A DNA stretch of 64,000 nt from Desulfovibrio sp. G11 (GTDB lineage Bacteria > Desulfobacterota > Desulfovibrionia > Desulfovibrionales > Desulfovibrionaceae), in NCBI RefSeq assembly GCF_900243745.1, contig NZ_LT984798.1, positions 2,350,501-2,414,500 of the forward strand, written 5' to 3'. How positions within the stretch are numbered: the first letter of the stretch is position 1; each line of letters starts with the position of its first letter. The translations under genes and the position numbers were made by a program. This document shows, one piece after another, positions 26,421-35,537 of the stretch. Below the pieces are notes generated by a model. It searched no databases. It had not been told where the DNA came from and worked only from the letters and a program-made list of their open reading frames with translations.

Positions 26421-26636
26421 AGTGTGAGGGATATTTGCCTGCTCGACTTGTTCCATTGCGCAGGAAAACAATTTCTTCCAGGTGTCATTGGGCATTGCTA
26501 ATCTCCAGGAAATTCTTACCTTGTATTACCTTTGGAAGGCTATAATATGTTGATTTAAGGTCTGAATATGAGATTTTGTTTTCACTCATGAAGCCCAATA
26601 AAATTTTTTTTGGTATCTCATTAAAAAAGCAACGCG

Positions 26637-27710
26637 GTTTCAAGTTCAAAGTGCAACACCCAGTCCTTGGGTATTGGCGTCTTCTAAAAAAACTTCATAG
26701 GGTGTCTTAAACCCAAGGCATTTTCTAGGCCGCCAGTTCAAGCGGCACATTGCCGCTATGATCTCATCTTGCGTGACCGATGCCAAGCTTACCCCCTTGG
26801 GGAAGTATTGGCGTAGAAGGCCATTGGAGTTCTCGTTCAAGCCACGCTCCCACGAATGGTAGGGGTGCGCAAAAAATCCCTGAGCCTCGAGTGTAGCTGA
26901 CACATCGGCATGGTAGCTGAACTCCTTGCCGTTATCATAGGTAATAGTCTGAACAAAGTCCTTAATGGGTGTCAAGAGTCCTTCAATGACCCGCCTTACT
27001 TCGCTGGCGCTTTTGTTGGGAGCCTTGCCAAACAGGAAAAGACGACTTTTACGCTCTGCAAGTGTCACCAAAACGGGGCCTCCTTTACTGCCTTCAACGG
27101 TATCAGCCTCCCAATCACCAAGGCGTGAGCGCTCGGCAACAATGGACGGGCGTATGTCTATGCTGATACGCCCCTTGATTTGACCTCGTCTGTCGGGTTT
27201 GCCATATCGTCGTTTGCGTTTGCGCTGGCAGCGCAAATGGCTGTGCAGCGTTCCTCCTCGTTTTTTGTCCGCCAGAATGTACTGGTAAATCCATTCATGA
27301 CTGAGGGCAAAACCTTTGCGTTTGAGAACTCCAGAGATTTGCTCCGGACTGAAGTCCTGGTGCAGACACTGTTCAACATACGTCCATACCTCAAGGCCAA
27401 TGCGCTTCTTCCCTTTACTGGTCTGCCTTTTCTGACTGCGCTTGTGTGCCTGCCTGTAGCGGTAGCCACGCGCCCCGGTATTTCGCGCAAGTTCGCGGCT
27501 TACAGTTGAGACGCTACGGCCTATCGCTTTGGCTATGGCCCTCAGTGACGTTCCACTTTTCACTGCCTGGCAGATGTAGTACCGTTCTTCCCTGGCAAGG
27601 TGTGCATAGCCCATACGCCCCTCAATCTTTGGTTGGATGGAGAGGCTAAAGTGCTATACCACCTTGCCTTTTCATTCAACCTTGAGGGTGTTGCACTTGC
27701 AAGTTGAATC
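26637..27710 (-). mobile_element. IS30-family insertion sequence, copy 2
   Basis: 1074 bp, the same ends as copy 1 and the opposite orientation. Flanking CG on both sides is a 2-bp target duplication in the target GGCGCGTT. The gene it broke reads through when the IS is removed, which proves a clean insertion without rearrangement. Confidence 0.93.
26646..27614 (-). CDS. IS30-family transposase
   Basis: 322 residues, nearly identical to the copy at 3210-4178 (DKKRGG and RKRKRRYG here). The helix-turn-helix and DDE core are intact. It reads leftwards. With copy 1 it frames a 24.6-kb segment (3114-27710) whose ends are inverted IS copies, so the pair could in principle move or invert that segment. 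Confidence 0.97.
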   Translation of the reverse strand: MGYAHLAREERYYICQAVKSGTSLRAIAKAIGRSVSTVSRELARNTGARGYRYRQAHKRSQKRQTSKGKKRIGLEVWTYVEQCLHQDFSPEQISGVLKRKGFALSHEWIYQYILADKKRGGTLHSHLRCQRKRKRRYGKPDRRGQIKGRISIDIRPSIVAERSRLGDWEADTVEGSKGGPVLVTLAERKSRLFLFGKAPNKSASEVRRVIEGLLTPIKDFVQTITYDNGKEFSYHADVSATLEAQGFFAHPYHSWERGLNENSNGLLRQYFPKGVSLASVTQDEIIAAMCRLNWRPRKCLGFKTPYEVFLEDANTQGLGVAL

Positions 27711-27897
27711 CGCCCAATCTATATGCCCGATCCACTTCCCTGGGATTTCTTTCCCCAAAAGGATATCTAAAAGTTTTTTCTCTGTGATTTCGTTTTTATA
27801 TGAAACATTACATGATATTAATGCGCATGCTGTGTATTTTTTCTCTTTGAGTTTCATATGCACTCCTTACTTCGAACTATAATCTTTGCTAATCATT

Positions 27898-28164
27898 TTA
27901 GTCAGCATTTTTAAAATATAAGTCAAGGGCTTCACGCACTATATCAACCTCTTTCATCCTCTTTTCAAAGGCGTGCTTGCGCAGTTGTTCGGCTAGGGCG
28001 AATGAAAAAACGAAACTCTTTTTTACGGGTTGCATGTTTTCTATGTTTTCATTTTTATGGTTTTCAGTATTGATATTTTGTTGACTTTCATGTTTTTCAG
28101 TTTTGCTGAAAAGTTCATTTGCTCCACCGACCTTTGCTTTACCACGAGTTCCAAGACCAGCCAT
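27898..28164 (-). CDS. Small ParB-like/ribbon-helix-helix partner of ParA
   Basis: An 88-residue protein directly downstream of parA (12-base gap). It has a Gly/Lys-rich basic start (MAGLGTRGKAKVGG), an Asn/Glu-rich hydrophilic linker, and a C-terminal segment, FVFSFALAEQLRKHAFEKRMKEVDIVREAL, with the beta-helix-helix pattern of ribbon-helix-helix DNA binders. In type Ib partition systems a small protein of this type binds the centromere and stimulates ParA. That role is inferred. Confidence 0.65.
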   Translation of the reverse strand: MAGLGTRGKAKVGGANELFSKTEKHESQQNINTENHKNENIENMQPVKKSFVFSFALAEQLRKHAFEKRMKEVDIVREALDLYFKNAD

Positions 28165-28176
28165 TCCTAATCCCCT

Positions 28177-28935
28177 TTACTCTTCGATTTTAGTTAAAAA
28201 TTCTTTGGCTAATGCCGCATAATCCATAGTGCCGTAGCTGGCAGCTTTGTACGTATATATGTCTTGCCCATTACTTGGAGCCTCTGCAAGGCTAACATTG
28301 TCTCTAATTTTGACAGTGAACACCTTATCACTCCACTCGTCAGCTAAAGCATCGGCCACATCCCTGTTGAGCTTTTTGCGCTGATCGTAAAAAGTCAACA
28401 CAAGGCCGATGAGGGCAAGGTTTGAGTTGAGGTTGTCCTGAACCATGCTCACCGTCTCTCGGATAAGCTGTAAGCCGGAAAGCGCGTGATATTCTGCCTG
28501 AACTGGCACAAGGAGCCCATCGGCTGCCGAAAGCGCATTTACGGTGAGCAGACCAAGCGAGGGGGGGCAATCCAACAGCACAATATCAAACTGTGCGCCC
28601 TGGAGCGCCTTGCGCAAAAGGTTCTCACGGCCCATTTTTGCTGCAAAGGCCATATCTGCCACAGCAAGGTCAATATTTGCGGGCAGCAGCTTAAGACCCG
28701 CTTCAATCTCCACCAGGGCGGCAGAAAGGAGGGTATCCCCATTCAGGACATTGAACGAGGTGAGCTTTTGCTCCTTCGGATTCAACCCAAAGGAATCAGT
28801 CAGATTCCCTTGGGCGTCCAGATCCAGCAGCAAAACACGCTTCCCATGATTGCGGGCCAGCATGACACCCAGATTCTGCGTGGTGGTTGTTTTGCCTACG
28901 CCACCCTTTTGATTTGCTATCGCGCAAATATACAT
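28177..28935 (-). CDS. parA: ParA-family partition ATPase
   Basis: A 252-residue deviant Walker ATPase: NQKGGVGKTTTTQNLG at residue ~7 (Walker A'), LLLDLDAQGNLT at ~36 and VLLDCPPSLGLLTVNAL at ~118. It lacks an N-terminal helix-turn-helix, as in the small plasmid/element type. It uses ATP to segregate DNA on the nucleoid. Transcription is leftward with the small partner gene behind it. It suggests the element replicates as a circle at some stage. The region upstream (28936-29029) is short and AT-rich and must hold its promoter. Confidence 0.93.
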   Translation of the reverse strand: MYICAIANQKGGVGKTTTTQNLGVMLARNHGKRVLLLDLDAQGNLTDSFGLNPKEQKLTSFNVLNGDTLLSAALVEIEAGLKLLPANIDLAVADMAFAAKMGRENLLRKALQGAQFDIVLLDCPPSLGLLTVNALSAADGLLVPVQAEYHALSGLQLIRETVSMVQDNLNSNLALIGLVLTFYDQRKKLNRDVADALADEWSDKVFTVKIRDNVSLAEAPSNGQDIYTYKAASYGTMDYAALAKEFLTKIEE

Positions 28936-29029
28936 TTATTGACTCCCTCCTTTACGGTCAATTGCAAAGTCAGTTTTATATAAAGCCATAAAACTGTCAA
29001 TAGTGAAAGCTATAAAAGAGGAAAAGAGG

Positions 29030-29133
29030 ATGTCTGCTCGTTACGTAGAGTGCCGGAAAGGGAAAAAATGGGAAGTAACTTGGCGTAACCCTTGGATTGG
29101 AAAAAGGCATTCCCGAAGGTTTGCTGAGAGAAG
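29030..29133 (+). pseudogene. N-terminus of a second tyrosine recombinase
   Basis: ATG 29030 follows AAGAGG. The 34 codons include KGKKWEVTWRNPWIGKRHSRRF, the arm-binding N-terminal pattern of phage-type integrases. At 29134 an IS3 terminus (TGCTCCCCAAAAATCGGACA) begins. A recombinase C-terminus lies 2.5 kb away at 31640-32482 in the same direction and may be the other end of this gene, but the catalytic middle is gone. Confidence 0.55.
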
Positions 29134-29190
29134 TGCTCCCCAAAAATCGGACAGGTGTGATAGCTACTCAACCAGACGAGGAGAACACAC

Positions 29191-29475
29191 ATGTCCAAGC
29201 GAAAGAATCATGCCCCGGCTTTCAAGGCCCGAGTGGCCCTGGCTGTTCTTTCCGGCGATAAGACCATCGCTGAACTCAGTTCAGAATTCGGCGTTCATCA
29301 GACACTCATCCACAAATGGGTGAAGCAGCTCAAGGAGTCGGCCGCGGGCATTTTTTCCGGTGAAATCAAGACCGAAGAGGCCAGGAAGGAAAAACAACTT
29401 CAGGTACTTCATGCCAAAATCGGCCAGCTTACTGTGGAACGAGATTTTTTAGCCGAGGCCTGGGGGAAGCGGTGA
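29191..29475 (+). CDS. IS3-family transposase OrfA
   Basis: A 94-residue DNA-binding protein with KNHAPAFKARVALAVL, the helix-turn-helix IAELSSEFGVHQTLIHKW, and a leucine-zipper helix (LQVLHAKIGQLTVERDFLAE). It overlaps the OrfB frame by 4 bases (GTGA). It is intact but useless without an OrfB. Confidence 0.92.
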   Translation: MSKRKNHAPAFKARVALAVLSGDKTIAELSSEFGVHQTLIHKWVKQLKESAAGIFSGEIKTEEARKEKQLQVLHAKIGQLTVERDFLAEAWGKR

Positions 29476-29900
29476 GCGTCTCCCGCAGGCAAAGCATGGT
29501 CAATCCGGGCCATGCGCAGCTCAGCGTCGTTCGGCAGTGTCGCCTGCTCAAAGTCGTTCGTTCCAGCTTGTATTACGAAAAAGCCGGAGAATCGGTCATA
29601 AACCTCACATTGATGCAGGAAATCGATCGGGCTTTCACCGAATGGCCGTTTTTTGGAGTGTGGCAAATGTGCCGCTATCTTGTGTCACTGGGGTACTGCG
29701 TTGGCAGAAAGCGCGTCCGCCGCCTGATGCGGTTGATGGGGTTCATGGCAATATACCAGAAACCGAAAACCAGCGTGCCGAACCCGGAGCATAAACGGTA
29801 CCCCTACCTGTTGCGCGACCTGACCATAGCCCGGAGCAACCAGGTCTGGTGCTCGGATATAACGTACATTCCAATGCGTAAGGGGTTTCTATACCTGGTC

Positions 29901-31159
29901 AATGTTGTCCGGTTAAGCACCCATAGCTAACAGGCTATAACTATAGGTGTTTATAGTTTTTCGTCTTCGCGGATTCAGAAGTTCTTCCAGAGAATCCTTG
30001 CCGAACAGATTCAAGCAAATGAGCTCGAAGAGTTGTTGCACCGACAGCCCAAGCTTGCTCAGGAATTTCTGATAGGCCAGGAGTAAATACACGGTCAGGG
30101 CCGTATAAATCTGGATGTGCACCGCATTCTCCGAGCGCCCGACAAAGCTTTTAATATGCAGATTTTGTTTGACTTCGCGGAAGAATATTTCAATTTGCCA
30201 GCGTTCTTTATAGATATCAGCAATTGTCTTGGCGGACAGGCGGAAATGGTTGGTCAAAAATTCGTACCGTTTGCCGGTTTTCGCATCGCGATAGCCGATT
30301 CTGCGTAGACGAGTGGTTTTTCCCCGGCTGCTCACGTCAATGATGTGATCGGACGTGACCCCGGTTTTCCGGTCTACGGCGCGGCGATCAACGAGCTTAT
30401 AGGCAGCATTGCTCTTCAGTCGGGTTACGAAGAAAATGCCCTTCGCGGTCAACATGCGAAACCAGGAATAGCAGATATAGCCTTTATCGAAGGTGACGAT
30501 GGAACCCTTTGGCAATGAAAGACTTTTGGCCATGCGGCTTTCGTGGGTTTTGGCATTGTTGATATCGAGAAAAGCGGGAATGTAGCCATCGTGGTCAAGC
30601 ACGGTATTTACTTTCACGCCAGCCTTGTTCCGCCGGAACGACGCCCAGGGAAAGATGGACAGGCATAGGCTGATGGTGGTGGCGTCCATGCTGTACAGCT
30701 TGCACTTGAAGCGGAATTTGTGACGAGGCGCACGAAGATGGCACAGGCCATACATTTCAGCGAACAGGTCTTTGAAAAATTCCACAGGCCTTGAATTGTT
30801 GGCATCGGCAACCGTGGAACGCGCTACTGATTTCAAGCCGAGGTGATACAGCCGTCTCTTGGCCGCCTCCAAGGCGCGAAGCCCATCGCGTAAAGAGCGC
30901 CTTGCAGCGAGTTGGATAAAGGCCATGACGGTGAATTGCTCCTTGAATCCAAATTGGCGTGAAGAGCGGCCAGTTTTGTGCTTGCGTTCGAGTTTTTCAA
31001 AAACATGTCCCGGTATCAGGGATAGCAGTTGAGAGAAGAGTGTAGTATGATGGCTCAAGTCCAAAATCTCCTTGTGTGGCAAGTTGTTGTGGTAACTTCT
31101 TATACCACATACTGCTGAGATTTTGGACTTTTTTGTTACCCCTTAGCCGGACAGCAATG
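29901..31159 (-). mobile_element. IS4-family insertion sequence, copy 1
   Basis: 1259 bp bounded by imperfect ~18-bp inverted repeats (AATGTTGTCCGGTTAAGC at the left, CATTGCTGTCCGGCTAAG read inward from the right). A perfect 10-bp target duplication, ATACCTGGTC, lies at 29891-29900 and 31160-31169. It sits in an IS3 transposase, so it arrived later than that IS. Confidence 0.95.
29913..31082 (-). CDS. IS4-family transposase
   Basis: A 389-residue DDE transposase. It has YSMDATTISLCLSIFPWASFR (first Asp), FDKGYICYSWF (second Asp) and the YREK-type signature IYKERWQIEIFFREVKQNLHIKSF (Glu). The likely start is a TTG at 31058 aligned with the ATG of copy 2, behind AAGGAG; the longer frame begins at 31082. 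It is similar to but clearly diverged from copy 2, with changes across the first 100 residues, so the two came in separately. Confidence 0.95.
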   Translation of the reverse strand: MPHKEILDLSHHTTLFSQLLSLIPGHVFEKLERKHKTGRSSRQFGFKEQFTVMAFIQLAARRSLRDGLRALEAAKRRLYHLGLKSVARSTVADANNSRPVEFFKDLFAEMYGLCHLRAPRHKFRFKCKLYSMDATTISLCLSIFPWASFRRNKAGVKVNTVLDHDGYIPAFLDINNAKTHESRMAKSLSLPKGSIVTFDKGYICYSWFRMLTAKGIFFVTRLKSNAAYKLVDRRAVDRKTGVTSDHIIDVSSRGKTTRLRRIGYRDAKTGKRYEFLTNHFRLSAKTIADIYKERWQIEIFFREVKQNLHIKSFVGRSENAVHIQIYTALTVYLLLAYQKFLSKLGLSVQQLFELICLNLFGKDSLEELLNPRRRKTINTYSYSLLAMGA

Positions 31160-31390
31160 ATACCTGGTCGCCATCATGGACTGGCACAGCCGCTCCCCGG
31201 GTATCTTCAACACCGACCAGGGCAGCCAGTTTACCAGCTTCGCCTTTACAAGCGTCCTGCGGGACAAGGGAATCCGCATCTCCATGGACGGCCGGGGCCG
31301 CTGGCTGGACAATGTGTTTATCGAACGCCTCTGGCGCTCGCTCAAATACGAGAACGTGTACCTCAACGCGTACGAAACCGGCTCGGAGGC

Positions 31391-31609
31391 CCATACCCAG
31401 AGCAACGGTTCCACCGTGGGCATTACGACCACTACGCATAGCTCCGGGGCGCTGGGGCCTTTGAGACACGGGGATACTCAGATCAGCGGGGATCAAATGG
31501 GGGCGGAAGCATGATGACACGGCTTGATATTAGCCGCGTCGTGCCCACAGCCAATGAGAATCGGCCAGTGAATACTACAGTTCGATTTCTGGTCCGCGCA
31601 CGGCTGTAA
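31391..31609 (+). pseudogene. Remnant of a second tail-collar domain gene
   Basis: Right after the IS3 remnant the frame reads TTTTHSSGALG, matching VTHSSGALGD in the intact collar gene at 37281-37901. In another frame 31511-31609 reads TANENRPVNTTVRFLVRARL, matching the C-terminal TSNENRPVNMAVRYLMRARS of that gene. The frames differ, so there is at least one frameshift. It is a paralogue or duplicate, mostly deleted. Confidence 0.75.
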
Positions 31610-31728
31610 TTTAGCTGGCTTTGGGATTTCGTGCCTCTAGGTTGCGCAAAAATGTTGGGTCACAAGGGTAATAGATCTTTTATTTACTCCGATAAAAGGA
31701 TAGAAGATTATTTAGCTAGTAATAAGAT

Positions 31729-32450
31729 GGCTCTAGACCATCAGGATAATACCTGTTAGGTCTTAAAAATGTTTAAAAACAGTAAATTAAGTCGATACAA
31801 AGTTGGAAAAATTATTGAATGCTTTTGCATCGACATTGATGCCACCAAAACAGCTTTACTCCTGAAGCTCAACCGGAAGACCGCAAATAGGTATTTCTTG
31901 GCTTTCAGGACATTGATTTACCATCACCAGGTTTCCCAAAAAGAAAAACTCCTGGGTGTGGTTGAGCTTGATGAAAGCTTTTTCGGGCCATCCAGAGTCA
32001 GGGGGCACCCCGGCCCCCGCAAAAGGGGCCGGGGCACGCTTAAACAACCGGTATTCGGTATTTACGAGCGAAGTGGCGCGGTATATACAGAGATAATTCC
32101 TGATTGCTCCGCTAAAACCTTGCAAGCTGTTATCCGGGGCAAGGTATCCCCTGAAAGTATCATCCATACTGATGGATACAGAGGATATTCCGGGCTAGTT
32201 GACGTTGGGTATGACAAGCATTTTCGCATCAATAAGTCCAAGAGCTTTTCTGAAAATGGTGTCCACATCAATGGCATTGAAGCCTTCTGGAGCTTTACCA
32301 AAAGACGCCTGGCAAAATTTAATGGTGTAAAGCGCAACTTTGCACTGCACTTAAAAGAATGCGAATGGCGCTACAATAAAACTTTGCCAGAGCTCATTGC
32401 GGCCTTGAAGCTTTTAGTGGCAAAAAACAAAGAGCTGATGGTCTAGAGCC
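31729..32450 (+). mobile_element. IS1595-family insertion sequence
   Basis: 722 bp with perfect 16-bp terminal inverted repeats (GGCTCTAGACCATCAG and its complement), flanked by ATAAGAT at 31722-31728 and 32451-32457. The family normally makes 8 bp; 7 match here. Confidence 0.93.
31769..32446 (+). CDS. IS1595-family transposase (ISXO2-like)
   Basis: A 225-residue transposase of the ISXO2-like DDE type: VVELDESFFGPSR (first Asp/Glu pair), ESIIHTDGYRGYSGL (second Asp), VHINGIEAFWSFTKRRLAKFNGV (Asn/His-Glu region), then LHLKECEWRYN. The length is at the short end because the N-terminal zinc-ribbon present in many relatives is missing. It nearly fills the element. Confidence 0.93.
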   Translation: MFKNSKLSRYKVGKIIECFCIDIDATKTALLLKLNRKTANRYFLAFRTLIYHHQVSQKEKLLGVVELDESFFGPSRVRGHPGPRKRGRGTLKQPVFGIYERSGAVYTEIIPDCSAKTLQAVIRGKVSPESIIHTDGYRGYSGLVDVGYDKHFRINKSKSFSENGVHINGIEAFWSFTKRRLAKFNGVKRNFALHLKECEWRYNKTLPELIAALKLLVAKNKELMV

Positions 32451-32482
32451 ATAAGATTATAATTGCAATGCTGACTAAATAG

Positions 32483-32755
32483 AGCCTTTAATTCTCAGGG
32501 CTAGCTCGGAAAAATACAAATCAATTGAGATTCAATATGTTAGAAGAAAAAAATATTAATCGATATACAGATTATTCATTTTTGCACACTTCTTGCATCT
32601 CTCTTGACACTGTATGACCGCGCTTTAGGCGTGGTGCTGGCATTTGTTCAGCTAGGGTGTGCTGATAACGCGTTCTAGCTGTTTTTTTGTGCTGTTAGCA
32701 TGGATTTCAGCAAGACCAAAAACATAAATTTGCCATTCTTGAAGGAGGGAATACC
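32483..32755 (+). promoter_or_regulatory. AT-rich leader of the chemotaxis gene
   Basis: 273 bases without a gene. TTGACA at ~32603 is a candidate -35 box without a good -10. GG-N10-GC at about 32629-32642 is a poor sigma-54-like match. GAAGGAGGG at about 32741-32749 is the ribosome site of the receptor gene. I see no stable hairpin. Confidence 0.35.
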
Positions 32756-34210
32756 ATGGCAATAAAAAAAATGACGACGTTACTAAATATTTCTCTTTGT
32801 TTTTTTGCAATAACGGCACTTTACTGTTTCATAATATTTGATGAGGCAGCTGATAATGTTGAAAATACAATGATACAAAAGGAGATTATTCTTTCTCTTG
32901 GCAAAGAATTGCGAGAAAGTTCAGAAAAGTTAACTATATTTGTTCGTATGTATGCGGCAAGTGGAGATAAAAAATATGAAGACGCTTATAATGCTGTTTT
33001 AGATGAGCGTAGTGGGAAAATACCACGTTTTAAAGATAGAGAATTTTTTTCAGGTGAAAAATATGCACTACTGGATTTACTTGGAACATATGGTATCAGT
33101 AAAAAAGAGTTAGAATATATTGAAATAGCAAACAAGCTTTCAAATAATCTTGTTCCTCTTGAAATTGAAGCAATAAATGCAGTGAAAGGAGTCTTTAAGG
33201 ATTCGTCTGGAAATTATACTGTTCGTAAAGAACCAAATAAGGAATTAGCTATTAATTTAGTTTTTGGTGACAACTATGATACATATACAAAGCCAATCAT
33301 GGAACATATGGACAAGTTTTCAAAAGAACTCACAGTAAGAATGGAAAAGAATATCAACGACGCAAAAAGTAAGGAATTTTTTTGCAAGATAGTTTTTTTT
33401 GTAAGCATTGCTATGATGATTATTTCAATAATTATTTCAATATGGTATACTAAAAAACACATAATAACTCCCCTGATTAACACAAAAGATTTTTCTATGC
33501 AATTAGCTGAAGGAAATTTTGATCATACAATTAATGTAACAGTAAAAAATGAAATTGGTGATCTTAGATCTGCATTAAATTCAATGGCTTCAAGGACGAA
33601 GGCTCTTATTAGGGAAGCTGAGGCAGAATCAGAAAATGCCAAAGAGCAGTCAGCTAAAGCTCAGGCTGCGATGATGCAGGCCGAAGCTGCAAGCAAGGAA
33701 GCTCAAAAGAAGGCTGAAACAATGTTACAAGTGGCAGATCGGCTGGAGCAGGCAGGAAGTGTCATTTCTTCAGCCTCCACAGAACTTGCGGCCCAGATTG
33801 AACAATCTGATCGTGGTGCCGGGGAATCTGCACAACGTCTTTCCGAGGCAGCTACTGCCATGAATGAAATGAATGCTACGGTGCAAGAGGTCGCAAGAAA
33901 TGCCGCTGCAGCCTCAAGCGCTTCGGCAGAAACCAGGGAAAAAGCACAGCATGGCGCTTCTATTGTAGATCAGTCCTTGCAGAGCATTGAAGGCGTTCGC
34001 CATATTTCTTCCCGACTTAAAGAAGATATGAGTCAGCTCCATGGGCATGCGCAAAATATTACCAGAATAATGGGGGTCATTTCTGATATTGCTGACCAGA
34101 CAAATTTGTTGGCCTTGAACGCAGCAATTGAAGCTGCCCGAGCGGGAGAAGCCGGGCGTGGTTTTGCTGTTGTTGCTGATGAAGTCCGCAAGCTGGCTGA
34201 AAAAACTATG

Positions 34211-35537
34211 GGTTCTTCCGGGTTTTCCGTGGGTAACCCCTGTCAGGAACTGGCCGGGTAGAGGTTTAGACCGCCACAGAAGAAGTAGATGGCTGTCTTG
34301 AAATGCTCCCGGTTCCTATAACCGCAAGCCTTCCTCTTGATGGCCATGATCTTGCTGTTGAGGCCCTCGGCCACGCCGTTGGTGATCCTGTGGCGGCAGA
34401 AGGTCAGGATGTTCTCAAGATGTCTCTGAATCAGTCCGCCCACTTTGCGCATTGGGGCAAGATCTGACCTGTTCACCCAGACCAGCCATCGCTTCACAAA
34501 ACGTCTGGCCCATCCCGTGCTCAGGTACTTCCAGACGTCGTTCAGGCTTTCCTTCATGGCCCAGGCCTTGGCCACCTTGAGGTTCGCTGTCTTCAAGGCC
34601 TCCAGGGCTGGCCGGTGTTTGTCCGGCAGATTCTCCTCCCGGTATAGCCAGAGGAATTTCGTGCCCTTGAGTCGATGGTCATCCTGACTTGTGAGTTCGC
34701 GGTGCTCTTGCTTGCGTACCCGGTCCACAGCCTCGCCTACGTGTTTCATGACGTGGAACCGATCGTGAACGATTTTCCCCGCCGCGTCCGGCACATGTTT
34801 GAGCGTAGCTTTAAAATAGGGCTCCCACATGTCCATGGCCACGGCCTTGATCCGCTCCAACTGCGCCTTGGTGAACTGAAGGTAGTACCCCTCAAGGCTT
34901 TCGGCCTTACGCTCGTCGGCCACATACTCCACCGTGCTGCCGATCAGATCACAAACCACGGTCACATAGTCGTGCCCCTTGCGGAATGCCTTCTCGTCAA
35001 CGCCAAGATACCGCGAGGGATTCGATTGCTTGCGCTCCCGGCCCCGGCGCACCGCCCTTTCCATGACACCCCATGCTTCGTCCCAGGTGATGCGCAGGAT
35101 GCGCCGCGCTCCTGTTACGGTGGCGCACTCGGTCAGCACGTCGATGATCAATCGCTCCATCAATATGGTGAAACGTGCCTTGGACTCGGCCCAAGGCACG
35201 TTGACCTGAAGGACGCCATGCTCGGGGCAGTCCACTCGGGGAATCCGAGCATGCAGGAACGTCTTGAACTGGCACGTGTCCAGATGGCGCCAGACACGAG
35301 GCTCGGCATGGTCGCGGCAAGCCAGCTCTCGACCACAAGTAGGGCAAAACCAGCGAACACCAGGACCATGCTCCACGCGGATGTCTACCCGACCTTCCGC
35401 CGTGTCCAGTTCAACAGCCTCAACAAACCAGGGCTCGGTCAGCCCGAGAATCCGAAAATATAGGTCCGTATCCTTCATTGGTGCCCTCCGGGAAGGACAT
35501 TAGCAGATCAGCTACCCACGGAAAACCCGGAAGAGCC
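34211..35537 (-). mobile_element. ISL3-family insertion sequence
   Basis: 1327 bp with 25-bp inverted repeats differing at one base near the tip (GGTTCTTCCGGG versus GGCTCTTCCGGG, then TTTTCCGTGGGTA). A perfect 8-bp target duplication, AAACTATG (34203-34210 and 35538-35545), is as known for ISL3. Confidence 0.96.
34243..35478 (-). CDS. ISL3-family transposase
   Basis: A 411-residue transposase. The N-terminal zinc finger is [13 protein letters not shown], with further Cys at VDCPEHG. The DDE core has [19 protein letters not shown] (first Asp), [14 protein letters not shown] (second Asp) and the C-terminal [23 protein letters not shown] (Glu). Length and order are normal and it appears intact, so the element may still move and restore the receptor gene. 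Confidence 0.96.
   Translation of the reverse strand: MKDTDLYFRILGLTEPWFVEAVELDTAEGRVDIRVEHGPGVRWFCPTCGRELACRDHAEPRVWRHLDTCQFKTFLHARIPRVDCPEHGVLQVNVPWAESKARFTILMERLIIDVLTECATVTGARRILRITWDEAWGVMERAVRRGRERKQSNPSRYLGVDEKAFRKGHDYVTVVCDLIGSTVEYVADERKAESLEGYYLQFTKAQLERIKAVAMDMWEPYFKATLKHVPDAAGKIVHDRFHVMKHVGEAVDRVRKQEHRELTSQDDHRLKGTKFLWLYREENLPDKHRPALEALKTANLKVAKAWAMKESLNDVWKYLSTGWARRFVKRWLVWVNRSDLAPMRKVGGLIQRHLENILTFCRHRITNGVAEGLNSKIMAIKRKACGYRNREHFKTAIYFFCGGLNLYPASS

Larger units (their letters stand above)
26485..27857 (-). pseudogene. 98-residue hypothetical protein split by IS30 copy 2
   Basis: ATG 27857 lies behind AAGGAG; 49 codons run to 27711, where IS30 begins. Removing the IS and one CG restores an in-frame second half (26634 down to 26485). 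The rebuilt protein has 98 residues, begins MKLKEKKYTACALISCN and ends in VIQGKNFLEISNAQ. It is AT-rich and basic. No family is recognised; the place next to parA and a small DNA-binding protein suggests a small plasmid/element maintenance gene. Its second half could not have been called without the rebuild. Confidence 0.6.
29134..31390 (+). mobile_element. Decayed IS3-family element, interrupted by IS4
   Basis: The left terminus is TGCTCCCCAAAAATCGGACA at 29134. OrfA is intact, OrfB is interrupted at 29900 by an IS4 copy, and then the OrfB C-terminal part runs to about 31390. There it is fused to a phage tail-collar remnant. No right terminus is present, so the element's end has been deleted. 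Confidence 0.8.
29472..31390 (+). pseudogene. IS3-family transposase OrfB, broken
   Basis: The frame opens at 29472 (GTG) and carries the helper domain and the first catalytic region [18 protein letters not shown] before an IS4 at 29901. Beyond the IS4 (31160 on) it resumes with [10 protein letters not shown], jumps straight to [13 protein letters not shown] (about 40 residues deleted) and keeps [18 protein letters not shown]. After NAYETGSEA it runs into a collar-domain remnant. Deletion, insertion and truncation make it a dead gene. Confidence 0.85.
31640..32482 (+). pseudogene. C-terminus of a tyrosine recombinase, split by IS1595
   Basis: In one frame 31646-31728 reads AKMLGHKGNRSFIYSDKRIED, the LGHK box with the likely active Tyr of a phage-type integrase. 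An IS1595 with a 7-bp duplication follows. Removing it joins YLASN to KIIIAMLTK and a stop at 32480-32482. It may belong to the N-terminal piece at 29030 or to the lost end of the integrase at 2651; the sequence cannot decide. Confidence 0.6.

Noticed and set aside
3114..27710. Inversion of the segment between the two IS30 copies
   Set aside because: Copy 2 interrupts a single gene whose halves rejoin in frame with CG duplicated, and copy 1 keeps the integrase frame open on its right. An inversion would have swapped the flanks.
32600..32645. Sigma-54 promoter before the chemotaxis gene
   Set aside because: GG-N10-GC spacing is present but the surrounding consensus bases are poor (AGGCGTG, TGGCA).
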